Of a DNA stretch of 64,000 nucleotides, positions 54,014 through 63,813 are shown one piece after another (the stretch's first letter is position 1; every line of letters begins with the position of its first letter). The DNA lies in the NCBI RefSeq assembly GCF_000522505.1, contig NZ_AZMV01000006.1, positions 1 through 64,000 of the forward strand, in the 5' to 3' direction. The notes beneath the pieces were generated by a model. It worked only from the letters and a program-made list of their open reading frames with translations, had not been told where the DNA came from and ran no database searches. The DNA is from Bifidobacterium moukalabense DSM 27321 (GTDB lineage Bacteria; Actinomycetota; Actinomycetes; Actinomycetales; Bifidobacteriaceae). A program made the translations under genes and the position numbers.

Positions 54014-55414
54014 ATGAGCGAAGAAAACTATATGCGAATCATTGATCTGCGCGGTAGGAAGCTGACCCGGGCCGAAATGCTGGATGCCATGCCGCGCGCC
54101 GAGATGGGTACCAACGAGGCCACCGAACTCGTGCAGCCGATTCTCGACGATGTGAAGGCCCGCGGCGCTGCGGCCCTTCGCGATTTCGCGGAGAAGTTCG
54201 ACCATATTCGCCCCGAGAACCTGCGTGTGCCGGTCGAGGCCATGAAGGCCGCCGTCGACGAGCTTGATCCGGAGGTGCGTGCCGCCATCGAGGAATCCGT
54301 GCGTCGTTCCCGCGCCGTGTCCGCCTCCCAGGTGCCGGCCCCGTTCCACACCGATCTGGCCGAAGGCGCCCGCGTGTCCGAGCGTTGGATTCCGGTGCAG
54401 CGCGTCGGTCTGTACGTGCCTGGCGGCAAGGCCGTATACCCGAGCTCCGTGATCATGAACGTGGTGCCGGCGCAGGCCGCAGGCGTCGAATCCCTTGCCA
54501 TCGCAACCCCGCCGAGCCGCAACAACGCCGATGGCCTGCCTGACAAGACCATTCTCGCCACCTGCTCCATCCTTGGCGTGGATGAGGTCTACGCGGTCGG
54601 CGGCGCCCAGGCCGTGGCCATGTTCGCCTATGGTGCCAAGGGCTCCGAACCTCAGGATGGCGAGATCCTGTGCGATCCGGTCGACAAGATCACCGGTCCG
54701 GGCAACATCTTCGTGGCCACCGCCAAGCGCATGGTCTCCGGCATCGTCGGCATCGACGCCGTCGCAGGCCCGACCGAAATCGCCATCATCGCCGACGGGG
54801 GCGCCAACCCGAGCTGGCTCGCGGCCGATCTGATCGGTCAGGCCGAACATGACGAGCTTGCCGGTTCCGTGCTCATCACCGACAGCGAGGAGATCGCCGC
54901 CAAAGTGCAGGAGGATCTCAAGTACCGTGTGCCGCGTACCGAGCATGCCGAGCGTGTCGAAACATCGTTGCGTGGCCGCCAGTCCGGCATCATTCTGACC
55001 GACGGCATCGAGCAGTCCATTGACGCGGCCAACGCGTACGCGGCCGAGCATCTCGAGATCCAGACCGCCGATCCGGATGCCGTGATCGCCAGGATCCGTA
55101 ACGCCGGCGCCATCTTCCGCGGCCCGTATTCCCCGGTGCCGCTGGGCGATTACATGTCCGGCTCCAACCATGTGCTGCCGACCTCCGGCACCGCACGTTT
55201 CGCCTCCGGTCTCGGTGTGCACACCTTCATGAAGCCGGTCGAAGTCATCGAATACGACGAACAGGGCCTGAAGACCCTCGCCGCACGCGTGAACGCCTTC
55301 GCCGTCTCCGAGGATCTGCCGGCCCACGGTGAGTGCGTGCTCAGCCGTTTCATCGACGATCCATACGATAAGGCGACCATCAAGGAACAGGAAGAACAGG
55401 CGGGCCTGCGATGA
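54014..55414 (+). CDS. hisD: Histidinol dehydrogenase
   Basis: HisD performs the last two oxidations of histidine synthesis. The 466-aa protein shows QRVGLYVPGGKA, the zinc-site region ITGPGNIFVATAKR, GPTEIAIIAD, LIGQAEHDE with catalytic Glu/His, and SGSNHVLPT with the zinc His. ATG 54014 has no ribosome binding site; a TACGAT hexamer at 53999-54004 suggests a near-leaderless mRNA. An in-frame ATG at 54032 (MRIIDLRG) is an alternative. It leads the his operon; its stop overlaps hisC by four bases. Confidence 0.97.
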   Translation: MSEENYMRIIDLRGRKLTRAEMLDAMPRAEMGTNEATELVQPILDDVKARGAAALRDFAEKFDHIRPENLRVPVEAMKAAVDELDPEVRAAIEESVRRSRAVSASQVPAPFHTDLAEGARVSERWIPVQRVGLYVPGGKAVYPSSVIMNVVPAQAAGVESLAIATPPSRNNADGLPDKTILATCSILGVDEVYAVGGAQAVAMFAYGAKGSEPQDGEILCDPVDKITGPGNIFVATAKRMVSGIVGIDAVAGPTEIAIIADGGANPSWLAADLIGQAEHDELAGSVLITDSEEIAAKVQEDLKYRVPRTEHAERVETSLRGRQSGIILTDGIEQSIDAANAYAAEHLEIQTADPDAVIARIRNAGAIFRGPYSPVPLGDYMSGSNHVLPTSGTARFASGLGVHTFMKPVEVIEYDEQGLKTLAARVNAFAVSEDLPAHGECVLSRFIDDPYDKATIKEQEEQAGLR

Positions 55415-56586
55415 GCGAAACCTCCGGCAATGCGATTCCGGCATACCTGCCGCTGCGTAATGACCTGATCGGCGAGGAACCATATGGCGCTCCGCAGCTT
55501 GACGTGCCGGTATGCCTCAACGTCAACGAAAACCCGTATGCACCGGAACCGGCGGTGATCGAAACCATCGCACAGCGCGTCAAGGAGATCGCCCCGACCC
55601 TCAACCGCTACCCGGATCGCGAGCATATCGCGCTGCGTCAGGCGTTCCGCGACTATCTCAAGAAGGAATCCGGCGTCGATCTGGCTGTGGATCAGCTGTG
55701 GGGCGCCAACGGCTCCAATGAGATCATGCTGCAGCTGTTCCAGGCCTTCGGCGGTCCGGGACGCATCGCCCTTGGCTGCGATCCGACGTACTCCATGTAT
55801 CCGGAATATGCGCGCGACACCTTCACCCAGTGGAGGCTCGCCCACCGTAATGCGGATTTCTCACTGAACGTCGAAAACACCATCGAAGCCATTCGTGACG
55901 TCAAGCCGGCCATGATCGTGCTCACCAGCCCGAACAATCCTACCGGCACGCCGCTTGCGATGGATGACCTGAGGCGCGTTCTCGAGACCGCCAAAACCGT
56001 CGAGGTCGCAGGAGCCGCCGAAGGTGTGCATCCGGTGGTCGTGGTGGACGAGGCCTATGTGGAGTTCCGCGATCCGGGCACACCAACCGCGCTTGAGCTC
56101 ATCGACGAGTACGGCAATCTCGCCGTAAGCCGCACCATGAGCAAGGCCTTCGCCTTCGCGGGCGCGCGCGTCGGCTATCTCGCGGCCAGCAAGGGCATCA
56201 TCGACTGCGTGCGCATCGTGCGCATGCCGTATCATCTGTCCGCCGTGACCCAGGCGGCGGCCCTTGCGGCATTCGAGCATACCGATGAGCAGCTCAGCCG
56301 TGTGGCCCATCTGCGTGAGACCCGCAACGCCACCGCCGTATGGCTTCGCGAACAGACCTACAAGGGGAGGCCGCTCGAAACCGCTGAAACGCAGTCCAAC
56401 TTCATTCTCTTCGGTGGCCATTTCGACGATCGCGAGCGTATCTTCGACGAACTGCTCAAGCGCGGCGTGCTCATCCGCGTGGTCGGACCCGACGGCTGGG
56501 TGCGTGTATGCATGGGCACCGACGAGGAGATGGCGCGTTTCCGCGAAGCGTTGGTCGAAGCGCTGCGTATTGTGGAACAGGACTGA
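55411..56586 (+). CDS. hisC: Histidinol-phosphate aminotransferase
   Basis: This PLP enzyme makes histidinol phosphate. The 391-aa protein shows [48 protein letters not shown] and the PLP Lys in [17 protein letters not shown]. Its ATG overlaps the hisD stop (ATGA), so translation is coupled. hisB follows 26 bases downstream. Confidence 0.97.
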   Translation: MSETSGNAIPAYLPLRNDLIGEEPYGAPQLDVPVCLNVNENPYAPEPAVIETIAQRVKEIAPTLNRYPDREHIALRQAFRDYLKKESGVDLAVDQLWGANGSNEIMLQLFQAFGGPGRIALGCDPTYSMYPEYARDTFTQWRLAHRNADFSLNVENTIEAIRDVKPAMIVLTSPNNPTGTPLAMDDLRRVLETAKTVEVAGAAEGVHPVVVVDEAYVEFRDPGTPTALELIDEYGNLAVSRTMSKAFAFAGARVGYLAASKGIIDCVRIVRMPYHLSAVTQAAALAAFEHTDEQLSRVAHLRETRNATAVWLREQTYKGRPLETAETQSNFILFGGHFDDRERIFDELLKRGVLIRVVGPDGWVRVCMGTDEEMARFREALVEALRIVEQD

Positions 56587-56612
56587 ACCATACCAATAAA
56601 GGAGTCGCAACC

Positions 56613-57212
56613 ATGGCGCGTACCGCAACCATCGTTCGTGAAACCAGCGAATCCAAGGTTGAACTGAGCCTGAACCTCGATGGCACCGGCAAGACCGACA
56701 TCGACACGTCGGTGCCGTTCTACAACCATATGATGACCGCGCTCGGCAAGCATTCGCTGATCGATCTGACCATCAAGGCGACCGGTGACACCGATATCGA
56801 CGCGCATCACACCGTGGAGGACATCGCCATCGTATTCGGCGAGGCGCTGAGACAGGCACTTGGCGACAAGCGTGGCATCCGCCGTTTCGCCGATGCCACC
56901 GTACCGTTGGACGAGGCGCTGGCCAAGGCGGTCGTCGACATCTCCGGCAGGCCGTACTGCGTGTGCAGCGGCGAACCGGAAGGTTTCGAATACTGCATGA
57001 TCGGAGGTCACTTCACGGGTTCGCTCGTGCGTCACGTCATGGAATCCATCGCCAACCACGCGGGCATCTGCCTGCATCTGCAGGTGCTCGCCGGACGTGA
57101 TCCCCACCATATCGCCGAAGCCGAATTCAAGGCATTGGCACGTGCGTTGCGCTATGCCATCGAACCGGATCCCCGCGTGGACGGCATCCCCAGCACCAAG
57201 GGTGCTCTGTGA
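56613..57212 (+). CDS. hisB: Imidazoleglycerol-phosphate dehydratase
   Basis: HisB (IGPD) alone, without the HisN phosphatase domain seen in enterobacteria, 199 aa. Metal-binding duplicated motifs [11 protein letters not shown] and the C-terminal [15 protein letters not shown] are intact, as are the opening [20 protein letters not shown] and [25 protein letters not shown] is eight bases before ATG 56613. Its TGA overlaps the next ATG by one base. Confidence 0.97.
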   Translation: MARTATIVRETSESKVELSLNLDGTGKTDIDTSVPFYNHMMTALGKHSLIDLTIKATGDTDIDAHHTVEDIAIVFGEALRQALGDKRGIRRFADATVPLDEALAKAVVDISGRPYCVCSGEPEGFEYCMIGGHFTGSLVRHVMESIANHAGICLHLQVLAGRDPHHIAEAEFKALARALRYAIEPDPRVDGIPSTKGAL

Positions 57213-57901
57213 TGGACGATAAGGATCTGAATCCGGACGATTTCAACGCCGACGACATGCATTTCAGCGAGGAGGAGCTGGAAGCCGCCATGGCGGGATT
57301 CGAGCGGGAGTTCAACGAGGCCGAGGCGGCCAAGCAGCAATCGCAGGCCGGGCAAAGCGATGACGAAAGCGACGCCGATGACGTGTTGGACGCGGCACGA
57401 TCCTCCCTTCAATTCGAGGACGAGCTGCAGGGTCTGCTCGGCAACCGTGCGAAGACGGCGGTGATCATCACCCGACTGACCTCGCCGCAGCTGCTTGCCG
57501 CCTTCTGCCAGATCTCCGACATCTCCGCGCAATGCGTCGGCTCCGAACAGGGTGCCGTCGCCATACTGCGCAATCTGGATGGCGACGGTCCCGAGGCGGC
57601 CGCCAAAGACATCACCACGGTGGTGTCCGGCATGCCGGTGATCCTTGCGGTGAACCGTGCGGACAAGCTCGAGGCCACATTATATGTGGAGGGTGAATCC
57701 GGCCAGACCTTCGCTCCGCCGGTGCTGTTCACCTCCACGGCATCGTTCGTGGAGGACCTCATGCTCGGCATCACCGATCTGGACGGACTCAGGGACACCG
57801 GTCTTACCATCGTGGATTCGGCTGGACTTGATCATGATGGCGCCATGAAGGTCATCGCCGAACATACGAGATTCGGACGCGGCGGTTCCGCCATCGAATA
57901 G
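57212..57901 (+). CDS. Unknown acidic protein inside the his operon
   Basis: The 229-aa protein starts with an acidic, probably disordered region (1 to about 70, rich in Asp, Glu, Gln). A globular domain follows with alternating hydrophobic strands (AKTAVIITRL, GAVAILRNL, PVILAVNRADKLEATLYV, DTGLTIVDSAG). I do not recognise the family. Its ATG overlaps the hisB stop by one base and hisH follows after 40 bases, so it is firmly part of the histidine operon. A role in histidine synthesis or its control is possible from context only. Confidence 0.85.
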   Translation: MDDKDLNPDDFNADDMHFSEEELEAAMAGFEREFNEAEAAKQQSQAGQSDDESDADDVLDAARSSLQFEDELQGLLGNRAKTAVIITRLTSPQLLAAFCQISDISAQCVGSEQGAVAILRNLDGDGPEAAAKDITTVVSGMPVILAVNRADKLEATLYVEGESGQTFAPPVLFTSTASFVEDLMLGITDLDGLRDTGLTIVDSAGLDHDGAMKVIAEHTRFGRGGSAIE

Positions 57902-57941
57902 CTTTCGGACAACCGGACCAATCGAACAAAGGAGAACGCCC

Positions 57942-58589
57942 ATGACTTCCGTTGTGGTTTTCGACTATGGTTTCGGCAACGTGCGCTCCATGGTGCGTGC
58001 GCTGGCCAATCTTGACATTGATGTGACGCTCACCTCCGACCATCGGCAGGCTCTGCAGGCCGACGGCCTCGTGGTGCCGGGCGTGGGTGCCTTCGCGGCC
58101 TGCATGGAAGGTCTCACGGGCGTCGGCGGCGACATGGTCATCAAGGACCGTCTGCGCGCCGGCCGCCCCGTGCTCGGCGTATGCGTGGGCGAGCAGATCA
58201 TGTTCGAACGCGGCATGGAGCATGGCGACGGCGTTCCCGGCCTTGGCTTGGTCAGGGGAGACGTGGAGCTGCTTGACGCCGATGTGGTGCCGCATATGGG
58301 TTGGGATACCGTCGAGGCCCCGGAAGGTTCCGTTCTCATGAAGGGCGTGGAGCACGAGCGGTTCTATTTCGTGCATTCCTTCGCCGCGATGAGCGCGGCA
58401 CCGGCCGACACGTCCGCCGACCAGATCGATTTCGGCGACGCCGAGGAACATGTGACCTGGTGCACCTACGGCCGTAGCCGTTTCGTCGCCGCCTATGAAC
58501 GAGGGCCTCTGTCCGCCACGCAGTTCCATCCGGAGAAATCCGCCGAAGCCGGCGCGCAACTGCTGCGCAATTGGATCGCGACGTTCTGA
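57942..58589 (+). CDS. hisH: Imidazole glycerol phosphate synthase subunit HisH
   Basis: This glutamine amidotransferase subunit supplies ammonia to HisF. The 215-aa protein shows FDYGFGNVRSM, VPGVGAFAACM, the nucleophile Cys in LGVCVGEQIMF and the His/Glu of QFHPEKS. AAAGGAG precedes the ATG. hisF is not in the window, so its partner is encoded elsewhere. Confidence 0.96.
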   Translation: MTSVVVFDYGFGNVRSMVRALANLDIDVTLTSDHRQALQADGLVVPGVGAFAACMEGLTGVGGDMVIKDRLRAGRPVLGVCVGEQIMFERGMEHGDGVPGLGLVRGDVELLDADVVPHMGWDTVEAPEGSVLMKGVEHERFYFVHSFAAMSAAPADTSADQIDFGDAEEHVTWCTYGRSRFVAAYERGPLSATQFHPEKSAEAGAQLLRNWIATF

Positions 58590-58671
58590 TATTCGTTCGG
58601 TTATCGGCGATTTTCGTATTTTCCCCGCCCGCCGATTTGCAGATTGCTGATTTGAGAAGAGAGGTAATGAC

Positions 58672-59397
58672 ATGTCTTTGACGCTGCTTCCCGCAGTCGA
58701 TGTCCGTGACGGCAAGGCGGTGCGCCTGCGTCAGGGTGAGTCCGGTTCCGAAACCGACTACGGTTCCCCGCTGGAGGCCGCCCGCACATGGGTGGAATCG
58801 GGAGCGCAATGGATCCATCTGGTCGATCTCGATGCGGCCTTCGGCACGGGCGATAACCGCGATCAGCTGAGCGCCATCGTCAGGGAGCTTGGCGATAAGG
58901 TCAATATCGAAATGTCCGGCGGCGTCCGTGACGACGCTTCGCTTGATGCGGCCCTTGAAGCCGGAGCGGCCCGCGTGAACATCGGTACCGCGGCGCTTGA
59001 GAATCCGGATTGGACCGCATCCGTGATCGAGAAGTACGGCGACCGCGTGGCCGTCGGCCTCGACGTGCGTGGCCATACCCTTGCCGCCCGCGGTTGGGTG
59101 AAGGAAGGCGGCGACCTGTTCGAGACCATGAAGTTCCTTGACTCCGCCGGCTGTTCGCGATATGTGGTCACCGACGTGGCACGCGACGGCATGATGAGCG
59201 GCCCGAATATCGAGTTGCTTCGCGAAGTCGCGGAACGCACCGATGCCAAGGTCACCGCATCCGGCGGCATCTCCAAGCTCGACGATCTGCGCAACATCAA
59301 GGCGCTCGCCGAGCTGGGCGTCGATTCCGCGATTCTCGGCAAGTCGCTCTACGCCCGTGCCTTCAGTCTCGAGGAAGCCCTCGAGGTCGCACGGTAG
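58672..59397 (+). CDS. hisA: ProFAR isomerase (HisA/PriA)
   Basis: This TIM-barrel sugar isomerase makes the substrate of HisHF. The 241-aa protein shows [70 protein letters not shown] and [11 protein letters not shown]. Many actinobacteria use this enzyme (PriA) also for the TrpF step; whether that applies here depends on whether the genome lacks trpF. GAGAGG precedes the ATG. It ends the operon, 14 bases from the convergent EccB-MycP gene. Confidence 0.96.
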   Translation: MSLTLLPAVDVRDGKAVRLRQGESGSETDYGSPLEAARTWVESGAQWIHLVDLDAAFGTGDNRDQLSAIVRELGDKVNIEMSGGVRDDASLDAALEAGAARVNIGTAALENPDWTASVIEKYGDRVAVGLDVRGHTLAARGWVKEGGDLFETMKFLDSAGCSRYVVTDVARDGMMSGPNIELLREVAERTDAKVTASGGISKLDDLRNIKALAELGVDSAILGKSLYARAFSLEEALEVAR

Positions 59398-59411
59398 GGA
59401 CGGTCCGAACG

Positions 59412-61946
59412 CTATCGCCCGTCCGCGCGTCGTCGGAGGGCGAGCAGCCAGGCGACGGCGCATATGCAGAGCACCGTCACGGTGGCGGCACCGGCGAGAA
59501 TCTTCATGGCGGCATCCGAATCGTGCCGCCCGTGCAGTACGAGCGGTTTGCTCGCTGTTGCCGTGCCGTGCCGTGCCGCCGCTTCGCCGTTGAGCTGCGG
59601 GCCTCGCAGATTATCGGATAGGGACAGCGCCAGGGCGCTCTGCGGATCCATGATGCCCCATCCGACGGTGGAGTCGCGTTGATCGGAATTGGAGCGGTTC
59701 GCCGAGACGAGAATGCGTTGCCTCCATTGGGCCGGCGTTTCGTTCGGATACCGTGCGGCGATCAACGCCGCCTCGGCGCTCACGTAGGCGGTGGCGAAGC
59801 TTGTGGATGACGTATCCGTCGCGAACGCGCAATCCACGCCTCCCGGAATGGTGGATGCCGTCATCATGCCTGGCGCCGCAATGTCCACTTGGTCGCCATG
59901 AACGGAATCATCGGTGACGTTCAATTCGGTATTGAGCGCGGTGACGCCGATGACCTCGTCATAGGCGGCGGGGTAGCGTTCGCCATCCTTGGTGCTGGTG
60001 GAGGTCAGGCGGTTGCCTGCGCTGGCGACGATAAGGCTTCCATGTGACTCCGCGTATTGCACGGCCTCCTTCATCTGCGGAACATCACGGGTGTCGCTCA
60101 GTGAGATGTTGATGATCTGCGCATGGTGGTCGACCGCGTATATTACGGCCTGACTGACCGTTTCCATGGATGGTGCGCCCGTTTGCCTGCCGTTCTCCTC
60201 GCGGATGTTCTCGAAAACCCGAATCGGCAGGATGGTGGCTTGCGGGGCGAGCCCCCGCACCGAGGAACCCTGCACCTCGCGGGCGGCGATGATGCCGGCC
60301 ACCGCGGTGCCGTGGCTGTAGGTGTCGGTCATGCCATTGGTGGGATCGTCCGCAAGATAGCTGATTCCCGGAATCACGGCGTCCTTGAGGTGCGGATTGT
60401 CCACGTCCACACCCGAATCGATGACCGCGACGGTTACGCCCTCACCGGTGGATTGCCGATGCAGGGTGTCCAGATCGAACAGGTCATTGGTCCACGGCTG
60501 TTGCGTGATGTAGTTTTCCACGCCCGCCTGGCATTGCTCCTGCGCGTCCGCCATGGCGGCGTCGACCGACATGGCAGACGCATCGGCGGAGGCGGTCGGA
60601 GCCGAGCCCGCAGCCGCGGTGGTAAGCCGCACGCCTTGGGGGAACACATCGATCCATGCGCGCGGAATGGTGCGAACGTCATCGTCGGAATAGCCGAGAC
60701 GTTTGAGTATTTCCTCGGAGGAGTCGGGGATGGGGTAGGCCGTGCCCGTGGAATCGATGGCGAATACGGTTCCTTCGCTGGAAGTGCCTATCGCCGCCCG
60801 GACCAATGCCCCCGTTCCGTCTCGCATTGTCACGGAATCGGAACGCTTGCCGCCTGCGGGGGCGCCGTGATCACCCGCGATGGCCAATTGCGCCTGCGAC
60901 GGGGTCGCCTTGCCGGAGGAGCTCAACGGATACACGGCGCACGCCGATGACCCGCCTTGCGTCGGAACAAGCGCGTCGCTTGGCCAGGTATCGGGAATCA
61001 CCGATGTCGCGGAATTGGAGAAATACTGGAAATCGGTGGCGCTGAGCGTGCGCGGCTGCGTGAGGCGCTCCGATTTTCCGATGATGTACAGACCGTAGGT
61101 GAAATCGTCGAGGGCGGACAGCGATCCGTCCGACATCACGACGTATCTGGTTTGCTTGGCGTCCCCCTGCTGCATCACCACGCCGCCCACCGTCACGTCG
61201 ACGCCACGTATGCCGATGGTCTCGCCCTCGTTGTTCAGGGCGATGGGTTCCATCGCGTCGCCCTGCTCGAACAGGTTGATCCATTGCGCGGTCACGTCGA
61301 TGGCGGCCGTCTGCGGTATGCCGAGCGCCCTTAGATAGGTGTCGCGCAATGTCGGCTCGGAGGGCAGCCGGTATCGGTGAGATCCGGTGACCAGATAGTC
61401 GATGCCGTCCACGGAGGCGACTATGGCCTCGCGGGTGGCCCGTCGTCTTGCGCTGTCGTTGCTGACGGTCGTGTCGGTGCCGTGTTCGGAGGCGCAGCTG
61501 TTGATGGACCCCGTAATCAGATTGCCGCTATCCGGCAGTGAGTCCGGCGCGCCCAGAATGCCTATGGTGGAGCCGATGGGAATGCCCTTGAGCTGGTCGT
61601 CGTCAACGGTGAGCACCTTGAAATCGGATGAGGGGATCAGCAATCGTGCGCTGATGGCGTTGATGACGGGATGCAGGGTGCCATGGACGCTGACGTAACG
61701 TGCCGCGGAGTTCTTGGCCACGATGAGTTTGTTGTTCTCCCAACCGGACGGCAGCGAGGGACTGATGATGCCGTAGAACATGCTGATGAGTATGGCGATG
61801 ACGGTAAGACCCACGCCGACTATCACCGGAGTCTGGTTTTTCTTCGGTGTCAGCTCCACGCCGTCCGGAATGCCGCTGGTGAACGCGGTGACCAACCGGC
61901 GCCGCGAATAGCTTTGCGCTTCGGAAAGATCCTTCTTATCTGCCAT
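59412..61946 (-). CDS. Type VII secretion EccB-MycP fusion (EccB domain plus mycosin protease)
   Basis: The 844-aa protein joins two T7SS parts normally encoded separately. Residues 1 to about 440 are EccB-like: a cytosolic start AQSYSRRRLVTAFTSG, one membrane segment (41-62), then the extracytoplasmic repeat domain with HPVINAISARLL and a Cys150...Cys336 pair. Residues about 485-800 are a subtilisin-like mycosin with Asp510 (VAVIDSGVD), His545 (YSHGTAVAG), oxyanion Asn645 (ASAGN) and Ser716 (STSFATA). One C-terminal membrane segment (about 810-835) and a basic tail follow. AAAGGA precedes ATG 61946. EccD lies 35 bases upstream in the same operon. Confidence 0.93.
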   Translation of the reverse strand: MADKKDLSEAQSYSRRRLVTAFTSGIPDGVELTPKKNQTPVIVGVGLTVIAILISMFYGIISPSLPSGWENNKLIVAKNSAARYVSVHGTLHPVINAISARLLIPSSDFKVLTVDDDQLKGIPIGSTIGILGAPDSLPDSGNLITGSINSCASEHGTDTTVSNDSARRRATREAIVASVDGIDYLVTGSHRYRLPSEPTLRDTYLRALGIPQTAAIDVTAQWINLFEQGDAMEPIALNNEGETIGIRGVDVTVGGVVMQQGDAKQTRYVVMSDGSLSALDDFTYGLYIIGKSERLTQPRTLSATDFQYFSNSATSVIPDTWPSDALVPTQGGSSACAVYPLSSSGKATPSQAQLAIAGDHGAPAGGKRSDSVTMRDGTGALVRAAIGTSSEGTVFAIDSTGTAYPIPDSSEEILKRLGYSDDDVRTIPRAWIDVFPQGVRLTTAAAGSAPTASADASAMSVDAAMADAQEQCQAGVENYITQQPWTNDLFDLDTLHRQSTGEGVTVAVIDSGVDVDNPHLKDAVIPGISYLADDPTNGMTDTYSHGTAVAGIIAAREVQGSSVRGLAPQATILPIRVFENIREENGRQTGAPSMETVSQAVIYAVDHHAQIINISLSDTRDVPQMKEAVQYAESHGSLIVASAGNRLTSTSTKDGERYPAAYDEVIGVTALNTELNVTDDSVHGDQVDIAAPGMMTASTIPGGVDCAFATDTSSTSFATAYVSAEAALIAARYPNETPAQWRQRILVSANRSNSDQRDSTVGWGIMDPQSALALSLSDNLRGPQLNGEAAARHGTATASKPLVLHGRHDSDAAMKILAGAATVTVLCICAVAWLLALRRRADGR

Positions 61947-61980
61947 GAGAACATCCTTTATGCGGCAAGAACAACGAGTA

Positions 61981-63390
61981 TCACAGGGTGATCGCCAGAT
62001 AGGCGAGCGGCGGGAGCAGCATGATGCACAGGGTCTCCGCCGCGTCCGCCATACGGGTGGCGAACAGCGACTGTCTGCGTGTGATATGCGTGAGCACGAT
62101 GGTCGCCAAGGCGCAGCACAGCATCAGCATGGTCAGCGGAATGCTGAATTCCGGATGCGCACGCACGCTCATCAGGCCGGTAATCACGATGCCGGCGCCT
62201 GCGGCGCCTACGGTGACGCACATCTCACGCAACGTATAGATCTGACGTGAGTCGAGCAGCATGGCGAGGAATGCGACCAGACAGATCACCGCCCCGAGCG
62301 GTGTGTCGAGCGAGTTGAGCAGCGGCATGGCGACGAGCAACATCGCGGCGGCGCTCACCCGCCCGATGAACAGCATGGTGGAGCCGGTGATGTAGCGTTG
62401 CTTGATTTCGTCATAATCGATCGGTTCCGGCAGGGCGAAGATCTCCGCGTCGCTATGGGGGCTCTGCACGCTGATGCGGGCGAATGTCAGGCACATCCAC
62501 GGCAATGCGTTCGCGGCCAGCGCGGCGAGCATCGTCGCGATGATCCAGATATCCGCCATCCATGCGGGCAGCAGCGTGGAAAGCACACCCGGAATGGCCA
62601 GCAACAGGCCGATGATGATCGGAATGAACCCGTAGGGCCGTGTGCTGGAGGCCGCAACGGCCATCAGACATCCGGCGATCAGCAGTCCCGCGCTCGCCCC
62701 GACCAGGGGCAGGGCATGAAACGCCTGGTCGGGTATGAGGAACGATGTCAGCTGATAGCCTCCCACGGCGGCGAAGGCGCCCGCGGTCAATCCGATGACG
62801 GTGGCCTGTACGGTCATGGCTTTGCCATGCAGCAATGCGGCCAGGGCGATCAGCACCACGGAGAAGCCGATGCCGAGTGCGGCGTTCCATATCGAAGCGG
62901 GGAACAATGCCAACCAGCCGGCGCTGATGGCGAGCATCCCCACGCTGATGAGCAGTGAGGTGAGTGTGGTGTGGTCCTTGGTCCAAGGGCGATAGACCCG
63001 TTGCACGCTCGCACCGACGGCCTCGACCACGTCGTCGTACACGACGTCCGTATCGACCGACGCGCCGGGCTCCAACGTGAGCACGCTCTGATCGGGTACA
63101 TGCTGTTCCTCGAAGGTCTGCGACGGGGAGAGCGGTTCTCCGTCGGCGGTGATCAGTCGATATCCGCCATACACGATGGAGGGATCCAATACGCCGAGTC
63201 TGCGGGCGATATCCGGAAGAAGGTCCGCGACGATCGGACCGTTCGATACCGTAAGCGTGACGGTACGCGTGTTATAGACGATCGTCAGCCGCAATGTGTC
63301 CGCGTCGGAGGTGCGGGGCAGGGGAACGGGGGCCGTCGGCTGGGAGTGGACAGGGGGTCCATATGGCATTGCACTTGCCTTGAAACTCAT
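61981..63390 (-). CDS. eccD: Type VII secretion integral membrane protein EccD
   Basis: The 469-aa protein has an N-terminal ubiquitin-like (YukD) domain (about 33-110: LRLTIVYNTRTVTLTVS, LLPDIARRLGV, GYRLITADGEPL). A linker and about eleven membrane segments fill residues 140-469. In T7SS, EccD dimers form the membrane vestibule around EccC and EccB. A weak AGAAGA precedes ATG 63390. It starts the minus-strand operon with the EccB-MycP fusion, divergent from a WXG100-like gene. Confidence 0.93.
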   Translation of the reverse strand: MSFKASAMPYGPPVHSQPTAPVPLPRTSDADTLRLTIVYNTRTVTLTVSNGPIVADLLPDIARRLGVLDPSIVYGGYRLITADGEPLSPSQTFEEQHVPDQSVLTLEPGASVDTDVVYDDVVEAVGASVQRVYRPWTKDHTTLTSLLISVGMLAISAGWLALFPASIWNAALGIGFSVVLIALAALLHGKAMTVQATVIGLTAGAFAAVGGYQLTSFLIPDQAFHALPLVGASAGLLIAGCLMAVAASSTRPYGFIPIIIGLLLAIPGVLSTLLPAWMADIWIIATMLAALAANALPWMCLTFARISVQSPHSDAEIFALPEPIDYDEIKQRYITGSTMLFIGRVSAAAMLLVAMPLLNSLDTPLGAVICLVAFLAMLLDSRQIYTLREMCVTVGAAGAGIVITGLMSVRAHPEFSIPLTMLMLCCALATIVLTHITRRQSLFATRMADAAETLCIMLLPPLAYLAITL

Positions 63391-63813
63391 ATCTTCTATC
63401 TTTTCTCTCGCAAATTACGTGCGTGGCAAATCCATATTTGCGGCTTCTGCTGTGAAAAATAGTATAGACTCCTTTTGTCAAAATCCACTGACAATATTTG
63501 ACGATGGGAGGGAGGGGGTATGCTGCGCGTGTTGTTGAAAACTTTCGGTTATTCATGTGACCAAATGTAAAGACTTATCTGAAATGTGGAAAGTCATCGG
63601 AAGTATGCCAGAAGAAGGTTGGGGCTTAATTATGGGATTTATGTGGATGATGCTGGAAGTAATTGATATATGGGGGTCTTATTTCCGTCATGAGTTAGAG
63701 GGGATACAATTGCAAAAACGGTAGACTTAAATTACTCTGGGAAGAGTCGTTGCATTGATCATCATTCAGTGTGGCGCGAACAAGAATGGTTCTCTATGGA
63801 AGGGAAACGCAAC
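63391..63813. promoter_or_regulatory. Divergent AT-rich control region of the type VII locus
   Basis: These 423 bases hold no convincing gene and are more AT-rich than the window average. A possible + strand promoter lies at TTGCAA (63710-63715), 17 bases, TACTCT (63733-63738), about 75 bases before the WXG100-like start. Short reading frames here lack ribosome binding sites. No riboswitch or strong dyad was recognised. Confidence 0.4.
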
